This document shows, in pieces, positions 34,401 to 47,000 of a DNA stretch of 64,000 bases. Position numbers and translations under genes: made by a program. The notes below the pieces were generated by a model. It searched no databases, had not been told where the DNA came from, and was given only the letters and a program-made list of their open reading frames with translations. Source of the DNA: Ectocarpus siliculosus (Eukaryota > Sar > Phaeophyceae > Ectocarpales > Ectocarpaceae); assembly GCA_000310025.1 (NCBI GenBank), contig FN649731.1, positions 1,242,893 to 1,306,892 of the forward strand. Reading direction: 5' to 3'. Positions within the stretch are counted from its first letter, which is position 1. Each line of letters begins with the position of its first letter.

Positions 34401-37400
34401 CCACCCCCAGCACGCACAAGGTCTCGAACCTCCTCCCCCAGTAGCTAGTGCGGTCGAGCTTTCCCTGGTTTCGGTTGGTCATCACCACCTCGAGGTAGAT
34501 AACGCCTCCTTCTTTGAACACCTTGTACGGATCATTGTAGAGGCGGAGACGGTGTGTGTGTGTTTGCGTGTGTTGTTCTTCACAACATCAGGCAGCGGCA
34601 ACGGTAGTATGTAGCAGCAAACGTTTGCGTTGTCCTTCTGCGTGTGCCGCGGGCCCGATGACAAACGTACAGCACGTATCACACAGAAAAAAAAAAAAAA
34701 CAGCCATCCTTTCTCTTGGTTTCCAATCCTGACGCTTCCCCAAGAAAGACGTGAGGACGGGATTACCGTACCACATCGTACCACATCGTACCATACCGTG
34801 CACCTGAACCACTCGCGATCAACACCGCTTTGCGCGAGCCCTCCCCGCAACGACCAAGAGTTGAACATCTAGGCCGCCGCATCAGTGTCAGCCGCAGTGA
34901 CAATCTACTGCTGTAGTGGTTTATATTCGAAAAGGTGACGTTTACAACAGTATTCGTCGTACAACGCCTCGTGGCGGGCCACGCTGACGAAGCCGAGCGA
35001 CTGTTACCTCCATCTCCCACTTCTGCTTGGAGTAGGGCGTGACGAGGATCTTGTTGAGGTTGTTTCGGTACGTGATGAAGTGAGCAGCCTCCTCCTCCTT
35101 CTCCCCCGGCATCCGGCATCGCACGGACACAAGACAAGGCAAAACCAAAAAGCAGGAGGGGCGAAACAACACAGCAAGGCAAAAGAGCACACAATAAAGG
35201 ACGTCAAACCAGTGTCATCGCCGGGCTCGGTGTCGAGGCCCGACGCCGCTGCCTCTGGGACATCTCAAAAGTTCGTGGAGAGGGAAAAACATGTCAAACA
35301 TCGACGACAAGCGTCGCCGCTCGGCCGGGCCCGGGCGACGATGTAGGGGGACAAACACCAATACCAAGAGGAGAACGTGCCATGGGAGCAACACAGAAAA
35401 CAAGGAGGCTTTTGACAAACAGGTCATGCAAGCACGAACGGAGCGCGAGAAAAACAGCCGAGGAGGGGGAATACGCAGAAATGTTGTTCGTGTGTGATCG
35501 CACTGCAACTCCTTTTAACCGCTGTTTTACTATCGTTTGCCTACGCCATCCGCAAAAAGGGATTTTTTTTTTTTGTCTTCACTTCAAATCAGCGCTCACA
35601 GCACTGTAGTGCCGTTTACTCCAACCCGTGGTCACACAGAAGAGCCCCTCTCTACCTTCCCCTCCTGCGGTACTTTGCCTTCGATTTTTAGTGCGAGAAG
35701 AGTTCAGCACTCTCTTCCCTCTGTGTACACACGAACTAGCGCTATCCACTAGGCCAGAAGCGGAAGCGAGAGAAAAACTCACTTTGCAAGAAAAAGCTTA
35801 CGCCGGGATTCGAACCCCTGACCTGACCTCTAGAAGGTTTCGAGGATACCAACTAGACCGCCGGGGCGACCAGCAAGGAATGCGAGGGAATGATAGTCTT
35901 TGCACGGGATTGGCGTACAAAAACTGAGGGTAAGTGTGTGTTTTTCATTCGCAGGCAGACCCGAGCAAACCGCAGAAGTTATCGAAAAAGCTATTCTCCA
36001 TGGGACTTGCGGTTCGGCGTTTCATCGCTCCGGCAGAAGAACATGGTCACCAAATTTCAGTTTGTTGACATTTCGGGACTGAACTTGACCTATAACACGC
36101 ACAGCTAAAAGCCGGTCTTTCGAATGAGGATAGCAACAATGATGACATTCCATGCTGTAGAAAGGAGGAGTCCATATAACACAACAGGGCAGCCGTCTCG
36201 TCCAGCCGAATGCCTCACGCGCATTAAAACAACGACCCCAACCCTAACCAAAAACAAAACAGATCAATCACAGAGACACGCACACGTCGCTCAGACGCAA
36301 ACCTTTTCCTTCGGCCAGGTGCATAGCGTTGTCGACAAAAGCCAAAAAAATCTAAACAAAACCGCAAACGCTATGGTTATACTGTAGCGCACACACCCGT
36401 TCTAGACCCGGAGTCTCGTCCAGCATCTCCGCGATCTCCGAAGTCGAAGAGGTGCTGTCGGGCTCCACGTAGTTCAGGTACCCCTGGTTGAGGTCCTTCC
36501 CTGCAGGTGCACACATATGTATTGCGGCCGTTTTTTTGTTGATGGTACAGTATACGGTGCTGTCGCAAAAGTCGGGAAGGACTGTTAAAAATCGTGAGTG
36601 GGAGCCAAAAGAGTCACCCGTGATGAATAATAAGCGACGGAGGTTCAGGTCTCCATTATTGACGTCCGTGCGCTAGATTCGGACAACAACATAACCACGT
36701 ACAGACGAAAACAGTAGGTCTATGACCTTCAAGGCGAAGGGTGGATGAAAAGTGCTGCCGCGAGAAACAGCAGCAGCACCAGCAGCGGCAGAAAGTGTGT
36801 TACACCTGGACAACCACCAAGGGCGCAGTAACACCAATGTAGCTCTCTCTCCGTGTGTGTTCTCCCTTCTCTAGGCGTGGGCAATAAACGCGGCGTTTGA
36901 TTCATCTACTGTACATATATATCCTCTCCGGGCGGCCAACTGTGACTAACCGAGTCCACACAACAAGCCAGGGCAAGCAAGCACGGTGCAGGGTAGGCAA
37001 ACACACCACCATGCCGCTTCGTTCGCAGTAAGCTTGGGGTTTCGGGTAAAAAAAAGGGGCACCGTGTCTCTCCACTACACAAGCGATGACGAAAGCGACT
37101 GCAGCCACAACAGAGGCGCAACTTCGAGTTAGAGTGTGCTGTGTCTCCACCAGCTCGGGAGCGGGATACGTGCGAAAAAACCGGCGCTCACCTTGAATGC
37201 CGGCCATCCTCAACTCCGGCGGGGGCTGCAGCGTGGGCTCGATTATCCCCTTTCCGGGCTTGAAGAAGGCGCCGATCTGTTCCGGCTCCACCGACTGGTG
37301 CAAGCAAAGACAAAAACGCAAGACGACGTCAAGAAGAACAAAATTAACAGAGGATGGCACCATGAGGAAACCTGGGGGGGGGGGCTTGGATTCTTGCCGA

Positions 37401-39665
37401 CCAGAGCAAAAACATGTTTTGCGCACAATCGACCATTTTTTCGTGGGGGCGCAGGGTGCGTGCGTATTACTGACGTATGCCTGCCACCGCGCCGGAATAA
37501 AAACAACTTCACTTTCTCCGAACACATCAGTAGGTTCACGCCAGGGGGCTGTATGAGTCAGCGTGTGTTTGCTTATCAAAACAACATCGACTGCGCAAAC
37601 TGGCTCATCCACGAATGCAGTGTTTCAGCTGGATTGTACACGCGAAAGCCTTTTCTAGTCCTAGTCCGCAAAGCGTGTTGTGCGTGTGCGCAGGCTATTC
37701 ATGCTGACGGAACGCATACGCCACTTGGAGGCCACCTCGCACGTGACTTTGACGAGGTGGTACCTCCACAAGAGACTGCGCCAAAGAGGGGCTTCCCCAG
37801 TTGAGCGTGCGGCTTTGCAAAGAATACGAAGACGTCCATAGCGGTATTTAAAACCGTCCATGACCCCTATCCTCTATTGCATCACCGTCCCATCTACCAC
37901 TCCAGACGCACCATGGGCTTACGCCACTCCGGGGCGAACTGGTGCACGTGGGAGCCCTCCGTTGGTCCCGACGTTGGCACGTGAAATATCGGCAAGGGTT
38001 TCGCCATGTCCGGCCGCTAAATTGATGGCGAAGGGAGAGAGGCAACACCATGCACCGTTCGTTCAGCGGACCGAAAATCGAGAGAATTGTTAAGACAGTA
38101 TCAGCAATGCAGAATAGTAAAGTTCCGTGTTGCTACGTCACGGGTTGGGTCGTGACGCAATTTCATGAGTATGGTTGGTAGTCTCTCAGGCAGGGCATCC
38201 ACGAACCGAAGGGAATGGATCCGTTTGCACGATCGTCTAGGGTAGTGAGTGCTGCTGCCCTTGCCGAAGGGGGTGGTGCCGATTCGACAAAATTTCGCTA
38301 CAATCCTTGGTCATGGATAAGCAACCCAAATAAACGCTAATAGACGATCGCATGCACACGACCTCGCGTCAACTCCATGCACAGGATGCATCACCAAACG
38401 ATGTTCATCGCTCCTTCCACCTGGAATTTTCCCCCGGGTCTTGCCGTCTCCCTCGATTCAGTGATGGTTGTCACGTACAACGTAGGCTGGTTCTCCGTGC
38501 CGTTCATGAGAAAACTCGATGGGTGCATGCGCTGAAAGAAGCAACAGGAGGTACATATCTACAACGGCTAGCGACGGAAAGCCGCACCCTGTGCATGCTG
38601 GACCTTGTTTTGGATTGCCCTGCGACCGGGTCGGGTTGGCAAGCAAACCCTTTCGATACTCCTGTTCCTGAACATACACCATTTGAGGCTATTCGACTGC
38701 AGCTATTAGAACATACTCAGTCAGCACTGACTTGACAAGTCTACAACGCTTGTTGTAGCAACTCCTGTAGGCAGAGCATAGAAAAAACACACGCACAACA
38801 GCAAGACGCATGCGTGCATAGCACGACAAACACCTCCACTTAGACCCCATCGCGAAGGAAAACCGAGCTTACCTGTCGCTTCCGCCTCGGGCGCCGGTAG
38901 TAGCTGAGAGGAGGGAGGTTGAGGTTTCCCGGGTTGTTCGCTGCCGCCGGAGACAGCGACTCGGCCAGAAAAGTCGCGTACTTCTTCGCCGCGAGCTCGT
39001 GCAGCAGGACCTTCGGCATCCTTTGGTGTGTAAACACAAACAACGTTCACAGCAGTCAGACCTTCTTGCAGTAGCAACTCTGACATGACGCCGAGCATGG
39101 ACGGAGAGAGTCGTGGGAAGAGAACATTAAAATAGGAGCCTTGTCCGCTGCAAACAACATATGATGTGGTGGTAGGTTGAGCATTTGCGTGATTGAAGGA
39201 TCAACTCCGTCCCTAAGTTTAGTATGCATAGTCTGTATAGAGCAAGGTCGTGGGGAAGACACTCCCTCGTTCTTTGAAACCGAACCATTCCATCGGCGCT
39301 GCTGTACCCTCGCGCATATGCCGTACATCCCACATCCCACGCTAACGTTTCCGGATTGCATACGTCTCCGTGTTCGCACTGCTGTATGTCAAAGCTATGT
39401 ATATAGTCTATACTCACCTCTCGCGGCGAATTATGCTATCAAGCGCACGGATGTCCTGCTTCTCGTGGAGGCTCATGGAAGCACGAGGAGGTCTAATTCT
39501 GATGCTTGTCACCGCCATGGGCGACCTGCGTCGCGACGACGAAGACGGTGTCGGATTCCCGCTGCTTTTGCTGATGCTGGTGCTAGCTTTGGAGCTCGTC
39601 GTGTCGTTCGGCACTGCAGGCGCGGCCTTTCTCTTCTTTAGGGGCATGGGCTTATTGCTCGACAT
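31449..39665 (-). CDS. DXO: DXO/RAI1 family decapping exoribonuclease
   Basis: Ten exons: 39665-39418, 39020-38873, 37294-37192, 36500-36397, 35100-35008, 34521-34296, 33593-33511, 33221-33122, 32429-32365, 31691-31449. They sum to 1413 nt, 470 aa, all phases consistent. The family removes incomplete or NAD caps from RNA and, in some members, degrades the body 5'-3'. Catalytic motifs are present: G261-RRF-E265 (motif II), E310-I-D312 (III), E324-I-K326 (IV), and the WAQCYLAG Gln351 matching the active-site Gln. All metal-binding acidic residues are kept, so it should be active. Other matches are EPEQIGAFF, DLNQGYLNYV, FITYRNNLNKILVTPYSKQK, LYRSRLGSHNLLMGAEID and HWDKDVCLNFADRCLSFL. The N-terminal 80 residues are basic and Ser-rich, perhaps a nuclear signal, and the C-terminus is a Gly/Ala tail. 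Intron 4 holds a SINE and intron 8 a minisatellite. The exon 5 acceptor (GGGGGAG|AAG) is not a CAG and is the least certain border. Confidence 0.92.
32981..33114. repeat. 19-bp minisatellite, seven units
   Basis: The unit GGTCATCGCTGTTCTTAGS is repeated seven times at exact 19-base spacing with one or two base changes between units. The array ends 8 bases from the DXO exon 8 splice donor, so it forms the first 130 bases of intron 8. Confidence 0.95.
35563..35867 (-). mobile_element. tRNA-derived SINE, copy 2, in DXO intron 4
   Basis: Same family as 29182-29506: a GCCCCGGCGGTCTAGTTGGT head, B box GGTTCGAATCC, shared body, and a 12-base A tail at the far end. Length is about 305 bases against 325 in copy 1; the difference is a few short insertions in copy 1. 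It is inserted in the same orientation as DXO, in the intron between exons 4 and 5. Confidence 0.85.
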
Positions 39666-41092
39666 GCCGCGTTCCCGTGAAGCAGGTAAGGAAGTTGAAG
39701 CTAATGTACAGCCCTACACAGCTGTCTAGTGTGTCGTGGTAGACCTCGTCTGAGCTGCGAGCAGAGACAGGAGAACGCAGCTGCAGGTGCCTGGCAGCTG
39801 GCAGCGGCGCCTTTCGCGGCGCATCATGTTGCGGGGCACCGTCTTGTATTACTACCCCATGCAAAACACCAATCCAGAGTCCCCCCATGCCCGGCTCTCT
39901 CTGTGTGGGGGTGTGTGTGCACGCCGCGACACACCTCTGCAGCGCTAATAGCTGCCAGCGATCTCACTCTAGGGGAGGGCCACACAGACGGAAGATAGGT
40001 GAGGGAGGGATGTGGCTCTTGCTTGCGTAGACGAGGTTACCGCGTGGTTACAAAGAGGGAGGGAGGAAGCGGTTGCGGTGGTTCTTTGCGTGAAATTCAA
40101 ATTCGCAGCTCGTCGCCGCCGCGCCCAAAAGAGGGTGAGGGCGCGCGGTGGCTGCCTACAGCAGTACTGTAGCCAGTAACCTTCCACAAAACCGTGGGCT
40201 GCTGCTGCTGGCACTATTGTGCACGGTCACCACTGAGGCACGCTGGGGGTGGCGGTTTGGGAGGGTGATTGATTCGTCTTCGTTCAAATATTTTTTCAGG
40301 CATTCAAAATCGGACGTAGACACCCCCGTGCACCTCGGCTACACTACTACAACTGCTTGTATGCATACCTCTGGTACGAGTGTGGTGCCCCTCTTGTGTT
40401 GCGGGCGACACCCCATCGACAGGCCATCATCCTTCATTTGTATTTGGTTGAACCGAAGACCTACATGTGGGTTGGATCTGCAATAGTATGCAGTAAATGC
40501 ACCCGCTGTCACATCTCGCTCTCGGTCTTCCGGTAGAAACACTGATTTTTCAGTTGGTTCGTTACAGCAGCATCATGTTGGTAGACTGCAACACCCAAGA
40601 CACCGTTGAAGGTAATGGGCCACTCGGACACTTGCGGGCCCAGGCCACTTCGTCCGATCTGAGGTGATCGTCGCCCTTTCTTCGGTCACCCCGCCTTTCG
40701 TTTTATAAGCGTGGTTGGTTGACTTCAACTTCTCTCGTCGCAGACGTTTGCTTTGCCTGTGACTGCTGTGAGCACATGATGGGAGTGTTCATGTACGGCC
40801 GGAATGGACCGGAGGGAGGGCGGTGGAACGCATGACGGCCGGCACCGTCGCATATGCTGCGCTCCTGGCTGTGGTGCGCACTACGGTGTGCACCGCGTGC
40901 ACTCGTGTTGCATGGTGTGTTGAGAGGTCTCGAAACCCATTAATGTATCTTACTATGTCCCCTTTGTTCTCACTCCCCCGCCGACACTACAACACCCCCC
41001 GCCGCTCTTGGAAGGGCAACGGAGAGCTTACCTGAAGAGGACAGCATCGCCGGCACGCTAACGAGCTTTTTCCCGGGGTATCGTGGGCAAGC
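39666..41092. promoter_or_regulatory. Divergent intergenic region between DXO and POLD3
   Basis: These 1.4 kb separate the DXO start (minus) from the POLD3 start (plus) and should hold both promoters. A TATA-like TTTTATAAGCG sits near 40701-40711, about 385 bases before the POLD3 ATG. A short open stretch (40574-40611) with a GT end looked like an exon but fits neither gene. No other feature is seen. Confidence 0.4.
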
Positions 41093-44000
41093 ATGGCAGC
41101 AGACGCGGCGGATGCAAGCGGAGGGACCCAAGTCCAGTACCTGGATGAGCTTGAGGTGCAGTGCTTTTGGGGCGGCAGGCCCAGGGGGCGGGCGGTGGGG
41201 GGGGGGGACGTAGGTGATGGTTGCGGCCACTTGCGTTCCGCTCGTTGGAGTGGAAATCCATGGTCTCTCAATTCGTAGACTTTTCTCCGAGGGATGCTGC
41301 GAGACGGTGTTGCTCGAGACAAGGCGACGATCCGTTGCATCAAAGTGTGCCCCGTATCTGGCACAAGCCACGCAACGAACTGGCGCGTTTGGAGCGGGGC
41401 AAGTACCGCAAGAGGCGGAGAGAAGGTACCCCACCTAGACCGACTTTCAAAGCTCGATTGCTCCACAACCAAGGGTGTGTGTACCGTACCGTATACCGTA
41501 CCGTGGTATTCCGCAAGAGGCGGAGAGAAGGTACCCCACCTAGACCGACTTTCAAAGCTCGATTGCTCCACAACCAAGGGTGTGCGTACCGTACCGTATA
41601 CCGTACCATGGTATTCCGCAAGCAGCGGAGAGAAGGTACCCCACTTAGACCAACTTTCAAAGCTGGATTGTTCCATAACCAAGGGGGGGGGGGCGGAACG
41701 AGCCCCGTACGTCGACGGAAAGCCTTGGACGAGATGTTTCCAAAACGAACATCCTTGATGTTGGCACAAGCTTGGTTGTGGAGCAGTCGAGCTTTGAACG
41801 TCGCTCTAGGGGGGGGTGCCACCTCTCCGCCTCTTACGGAATACCACGGTACGGTATACGGTACGGTACACACACCCTTGGTTGTGGAGCAATCGAGTTT
41901 TGAACGACCCTCTGGGGGGGGTGCCATCTCTCCGCCTCTTGCGGTAGTAGCCGCCTTCAGCGCCTGGTAACAGGCTAGGCACTGGGTATCGAAGGGCTAA
42001 GTTGCTGCATGATTTTGGATTGCCATCACCACGAGAAGAAATAATAGACATGGGGCACTAGGCGACAGCAATTCAGCACCAGCGGAACCACCACGGGACC
42101 AGCACGCCTGTCGCCTGTGACAATACCTTCAACTTCTTCAGTAGCAGCGCCGACCGCCTTGGGACCTCGAGCCCGTCGGATTGTCTCTACATGTAGAAAC
42201 GCACGCACAATTGTGGCGATTTTGGTATGTTGTAGTTGACACAGAATAGGCAGTTAGGAACCACAATTGGTACTTGTATTGTTTGGATCGCAACCATAGC
42301 GAGAGGTACGTCGAAGCTACACCGATTTTTTCAGATGCGCCGAAGCTCGTATCCGCTCCTTTTGGAGTTTGGCGTAAGGCGCGTTCCATTTCGGTTATTG
42401 TTTTCTACAGCAAGAAACAAAACCTCGTTTTTTCGACGTACTGCGGCACGGGTGCTGCCACACGACTACTGGAGCGGAGCGTCTCTGTCAAGGGTCCCGC
42501 TGTTCTTCGACCCCCCCTCCGCCGTACCTCGCCTGAGGTAGAGCACCACGTCCGCTCCGCCATCCCCGCACGTCAACAAATTCATCACTGCTTGCCACTA
42601 GGGACTTACCCGACCGGTGGTTGTTGAGCCAACCCGCAACAGCTTCTCAAGGGTCCCCCCTCATCATCCCGCCTTCCCCCACCCCTATTTTCTCCTCTTC
42701 CGTTGTGTGCGTGGTACTACCGCCCTGAATCTCGGTCGAATGTGAGCAGGGATGGGTTCTCGACGAGCAGAAGGTGGTGACCTTCCGCTGGCTGGCCCTT
42801 GTGCTTTCGGTGACGGCGAACGCGGCAAAGAAGTGAGCACCTGTTTTGGGGCGATTTTGTGTCTTTGTTTTTCTTGAACTCTACGTATGCGGGTGGTGGT
42901 GTTTGTGTTGTTGGTATTGTTGGTGATTGTGTTGGTGTTGGTGTTGGTGATTGTGTTGGTGGAGATGGCGGTGGTACTGCTGCTGCTGGTTAAGATACGT
43001 CTGTTTCTCTTTTGCCTCACAGCACCTATTTTTGTTCTTTTTGTGGAGCGTTTGCCTCGTCGGGCGACGGTATCGTTTGCCTTCGCGACAGAATGCGCGA
43101 CGCTGCTAGGTCAGTGAATTTCTAGGCCGCTGTTTGAGCGAGGACAAGCTTCTAAAATCGATCGCCTTTGTGCGAAAAAATTGAGCAGATGGGCCCGCAG
43201 ATGCCTGTCGTATCGGAGCGTGCCGCGAACACGGGCTAGAAATGTAGCAAACCAAAATTCCTCGCGGTTCCCGTATGAAGGCCTTCGTGCACTCCAGAAG
43301 TTAGGGGCATACGCCAAAGCGTTGACTCACATCACCGCGCACTTACTGTTTCAGCGTGCCTGGTTTTGAACCTATCATAACCGCTCAAGAGAAAACAAGG
43401 CAATCCATCCTTTGAATCTCAATCGGCCGCCTTGGCGTTGCTGTTGATCGATTCTGGGGTCTCCGAGCTGCCCTCCAACAACAGCAAGCAATCCTGAGCT
43501 GCTGCCGTTGCTGTTTCGACTGAGTGCTTGTACCTCCGCCTTCGTTGCCGCTTTCTTCGTCTTGCTTCTGTTGCGCGCTCGTGCAGGATGTTGTACGACT
43601 TCTGCCAGCGGCAAGGCGAGCGGAAGGTTTCGGCGACATACCTCGTCGTGGGGAGGAGCGGCATCGGCGGTTTCGGGGCTGTGGAGGTAAGGTACTCATG
43701 TATGGGTTGAGCTTCCCCCCCCAAAGTTGTTCACGATGAAATGAAACCAGCGGTGGCAAAACAGCAGTAGCTGCGACGTGCGTTCGGAGGTTACTCGACA
43801 GCACGGATTTTGTCTCGCGCCCCGCCTTCTGTACATGTTTCTGTATGAGGAGGAAGTCGGTACATCGCGACGCCGGAGCCTTTTGTAGGACGGCGATGGC
43901 ATGGAAGTGACCACGACGCTGACATGACGATGGCACTGAAATATCGATGACGTTGAAATGACCATGGCGTTGGAAGCATGAACACCATCACCACCGGCAC

Positions 44001-47000
44001 CAACTTACTGCTGTGTTTCCACACAGGTGAAGCTCGTTTCGGCGGAGGGTTTGGACAGCACCCGGAAGGCGCTTGAAACCGTCACCTGCGTACACGTGTA
44101 CAGCGTTCAGCCCGCGCCCTGCTCTCAGCCCGCGGCCGACATGTCCACCCAGGCAAGGATTGGGTTGCCTACTGAAGACTGTTCCGTTTATTGTTTTCTT
44201 GTTTTACTTTGCGATTTGTCGTTTCCAACAGCAGGCAAGCCCTGATGTGTGTCCGACAGCGTCGACAGGTTATCTCTTTGTCGTAAGCGTTCTGACGTAT
44301 TCTGCGGAGACGAATGACAAATCCGCTGGTCACAAAAGGCTGATGTATCTAGGGATCGGCCCACACTTACAAGCGTTTTCTGCGCGGTAGTGGGCGCAAC
44401 GGACGGACCTGGAGCTAGCCAAAGCCAGCACGGTTAAACGAAGACCAAAGCACGTGTTTTCTCTTTCTTTGTTTTTTGCTCTCTTTGAGTCGCATGGTCC
44501 TAAATGTCGTTGCAATCCCTCCCGATTCACATGCGCATGTTCTCCCTCTCTTGGTTGCCCTATGTCTTTAGTTGTGGGCGACGGACCTGGAGCACACGAA
44601 GGAGATGGTTGAGGAGAGCACGGAAGCGGGGGCCAACCTGCGAACCCACAGGTGCAGACCACCGGTCGCTGTCTCTCTTGGCTCCGGGCGAACCGCGAGA
44701 GAAGACAAAGGGAGATGTCACGGGATGAAATCTCAACTAGTTGCTTGTGGAGATGGGTGCCATAACAGCAATCAAAGCACCAAGTGTGTACCTAAAGATG
44801 CCAACCAGCTTGTATTTCGCTTGGCATTTGTTGTTGTTGAATGTGAACACTTTTTTTGTTTGTCTTCAATCGGCTTCTCCAAACGGCCGTTCTGACCGCC
44901 GACCCTCGCAGGCTCAAGGTAATTATGGGTCCGACCTAAAAGGACACAATTTTTGCATGGTTACCAAAGGACGGCAACCGATAAACAACCGATTGTGTCA
45001 GGAAGAACAAAACACTTGTTTTCATGACGCGCCATAAAGTTTTTTCTGCGTACTCCCACCCCGTGCGACCCAAAAAATTTTGAAACATCAAAAGGTTGAG
45101 CGGAGTCCGTTGCCCAGAGGGCGTGGACGTTCCCGTGCCAAAGGCCCCGCCTCCGCCCGAGCGCGTCCAGGAAGAGTCGCCCTTCGCCCCCCGCGGCGGC
45201 GGCGCGGCCACCGGCGGGGCGGCGGGCGGCGGGGGGGGCGGTCGGAAGAATGCCTCCTCCAAGCCGAAGGGGAAGGCGATCGCTCCCAAAGACTTCTTCG
45301 CAGCGGCGGGAGGCGGGAAGGGAAAAGGGAAAGCGGGGGAGGGGAAGAAGGGGGCCGTGGGGACGGCGGCAGAAGAGGGGAAACAGGCGGCCGTGGCGGC
45401 GGCAGCGGCGACGCCGGCGGCCGCGGACGCTAAGAAAAAGAAGGCCGGGGGCATCGGGTCCTTCTTTGGGAAGGGTGAGAGCAGAGGGAAGAGAGCGAAG
45501 AGAGAGATATAAGAGGAAACTCATAGGGTCTATTTCATACCGCGGTTGTTTCGTGGACCGTGGTTGATGGCTGCCTCGCCGGCGTCTTGGTTCGCACGGT
45601 AGCTTCTAAGTGTTGTTGCAATCCCTCCCGGTTCTTTTTCGCGTCGGAGGACCTCGCCGGGCATTCTCCCGTCTTTCTCAGACTATTTAGGCTCCCACTT
45701 TGACGGGTGTTGCCTTGTCCTGTTCAAGTTTGCTTGGAAACCCCTGGCTTTTGGTGTGATCCTGCTTGGTCGCTCACAGCAGTGTACCGTGCCAGTTCGA
45801 CACTCTTTCTTTCTCTTGTACAACATCGAGGGCGCCAATGCCGCCCGATACGCATTCCCTGGAAGAAACCCTTTCCACAATCTCCCTGTGGACTAGCACC
45901 GTTCCTGACGTGGAAGTGTCAAAACGTTTTTTTGCACCCCGGGCCATGGAGCTTGTTGCGGTGTCTTGAGCAACGCATTTATGTCCTTGGGGGTATGGAT
46001 TAATGGTGTACTCGCCTGCTCGGACACGATGACGTAACGAGGGTGGTGTTCACCCCACCGTCGTATTACTCACGATGTTTTTTATGATTTACCTATGCCG
46101 AGGCGCCTTGGTAGGGGCGCGATGGGTGTTCGAGTGTCAGGCGCCGGTGATTCCTGATGGAAGTGCAACCACCATATCTTCCGTCGTCGTGATCCCATCC
46201 CCCATGTTGCTTTAGTTTTTGAGATGACAATGCTCTGATTCTGAATTGAGATGTCAACACCGTGCACCCCACGGAGTTTTGACGTCTTTGTGCCGTGGAA
46301 CCTGGAGAGGTGTTTCCGCCAACCCCTGCCCACCTCCCGGACTGCCTACCTTCTTCCAGCTTCTGCGGCTCCTCCTGCCGCGGCAAAGGAAAAGAAGGAG
46401 GACGAGGAGGGCGGTGAGGGCGCGGAGGATGTCCAGCCACCACCGCCGCAGCAGCAGCAGCCCAAGGCCCGGTTGTCAAAGAAGATGGTGGTTGAGGAGG
46501 AAGACGACGAAGAGGAGGACGAGGTGGTGCCACGGAGGGGCGGGGACAAAGACGGCGGGGCGGGGGGCGGGGCGAGCGAGGGGGAGGGCGACGGCCTCGA
46601 GGATTCCGAAGAAGAGTGGGACGACGGAACTGCCGCAAAATCGAAGACCCCGTCCAAGACCAACGGCGGCGGCGTTGGCAGCAGCAGCAGCAGCAGCAGC
46701 AGCAAAAAGGGATCAACAGCCACCGGGGCAGCAGCAGCGAAGAAAACAAAGGCGACGGCGCCCCCGGCGGCGGCCACCAGCGCCGCCAAGAAGGCCAAGA
46801 AGAGCCGATCTACAGCCTCGCCAGTCGGCGACGATGGCAGTGACGACGAAGCGGGAGGGAGGGAGGAGGCGGAATCCACTCCGGGGTCCGGGGCGGCCAC
46901 AAAGGGCCGAGGAAAGGCCAAGAAGGCCGGGGGAGGTAGTGGTGCGAAAGGAGGGTCCGGCAGCGAGGCGGGGAGCGGCAAGAGCGAGGACGAAGAAGGA

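Noticed and set aside
40987-41769. Open frames of up to 260 codons over the repeat array near POLD3 exon 1
   Set aside because: They arise from repeating units and the antisense of POLD3 exon 1. Exon-like ends on the minus strand here are by-products.
44912-44918. A 7-base microexon in POLD3 (G CTC AAG)
   Set aside because: It has good borders and phase, but exon 5 joins directly to 45095 in the same phase and the extra exon is not needed.
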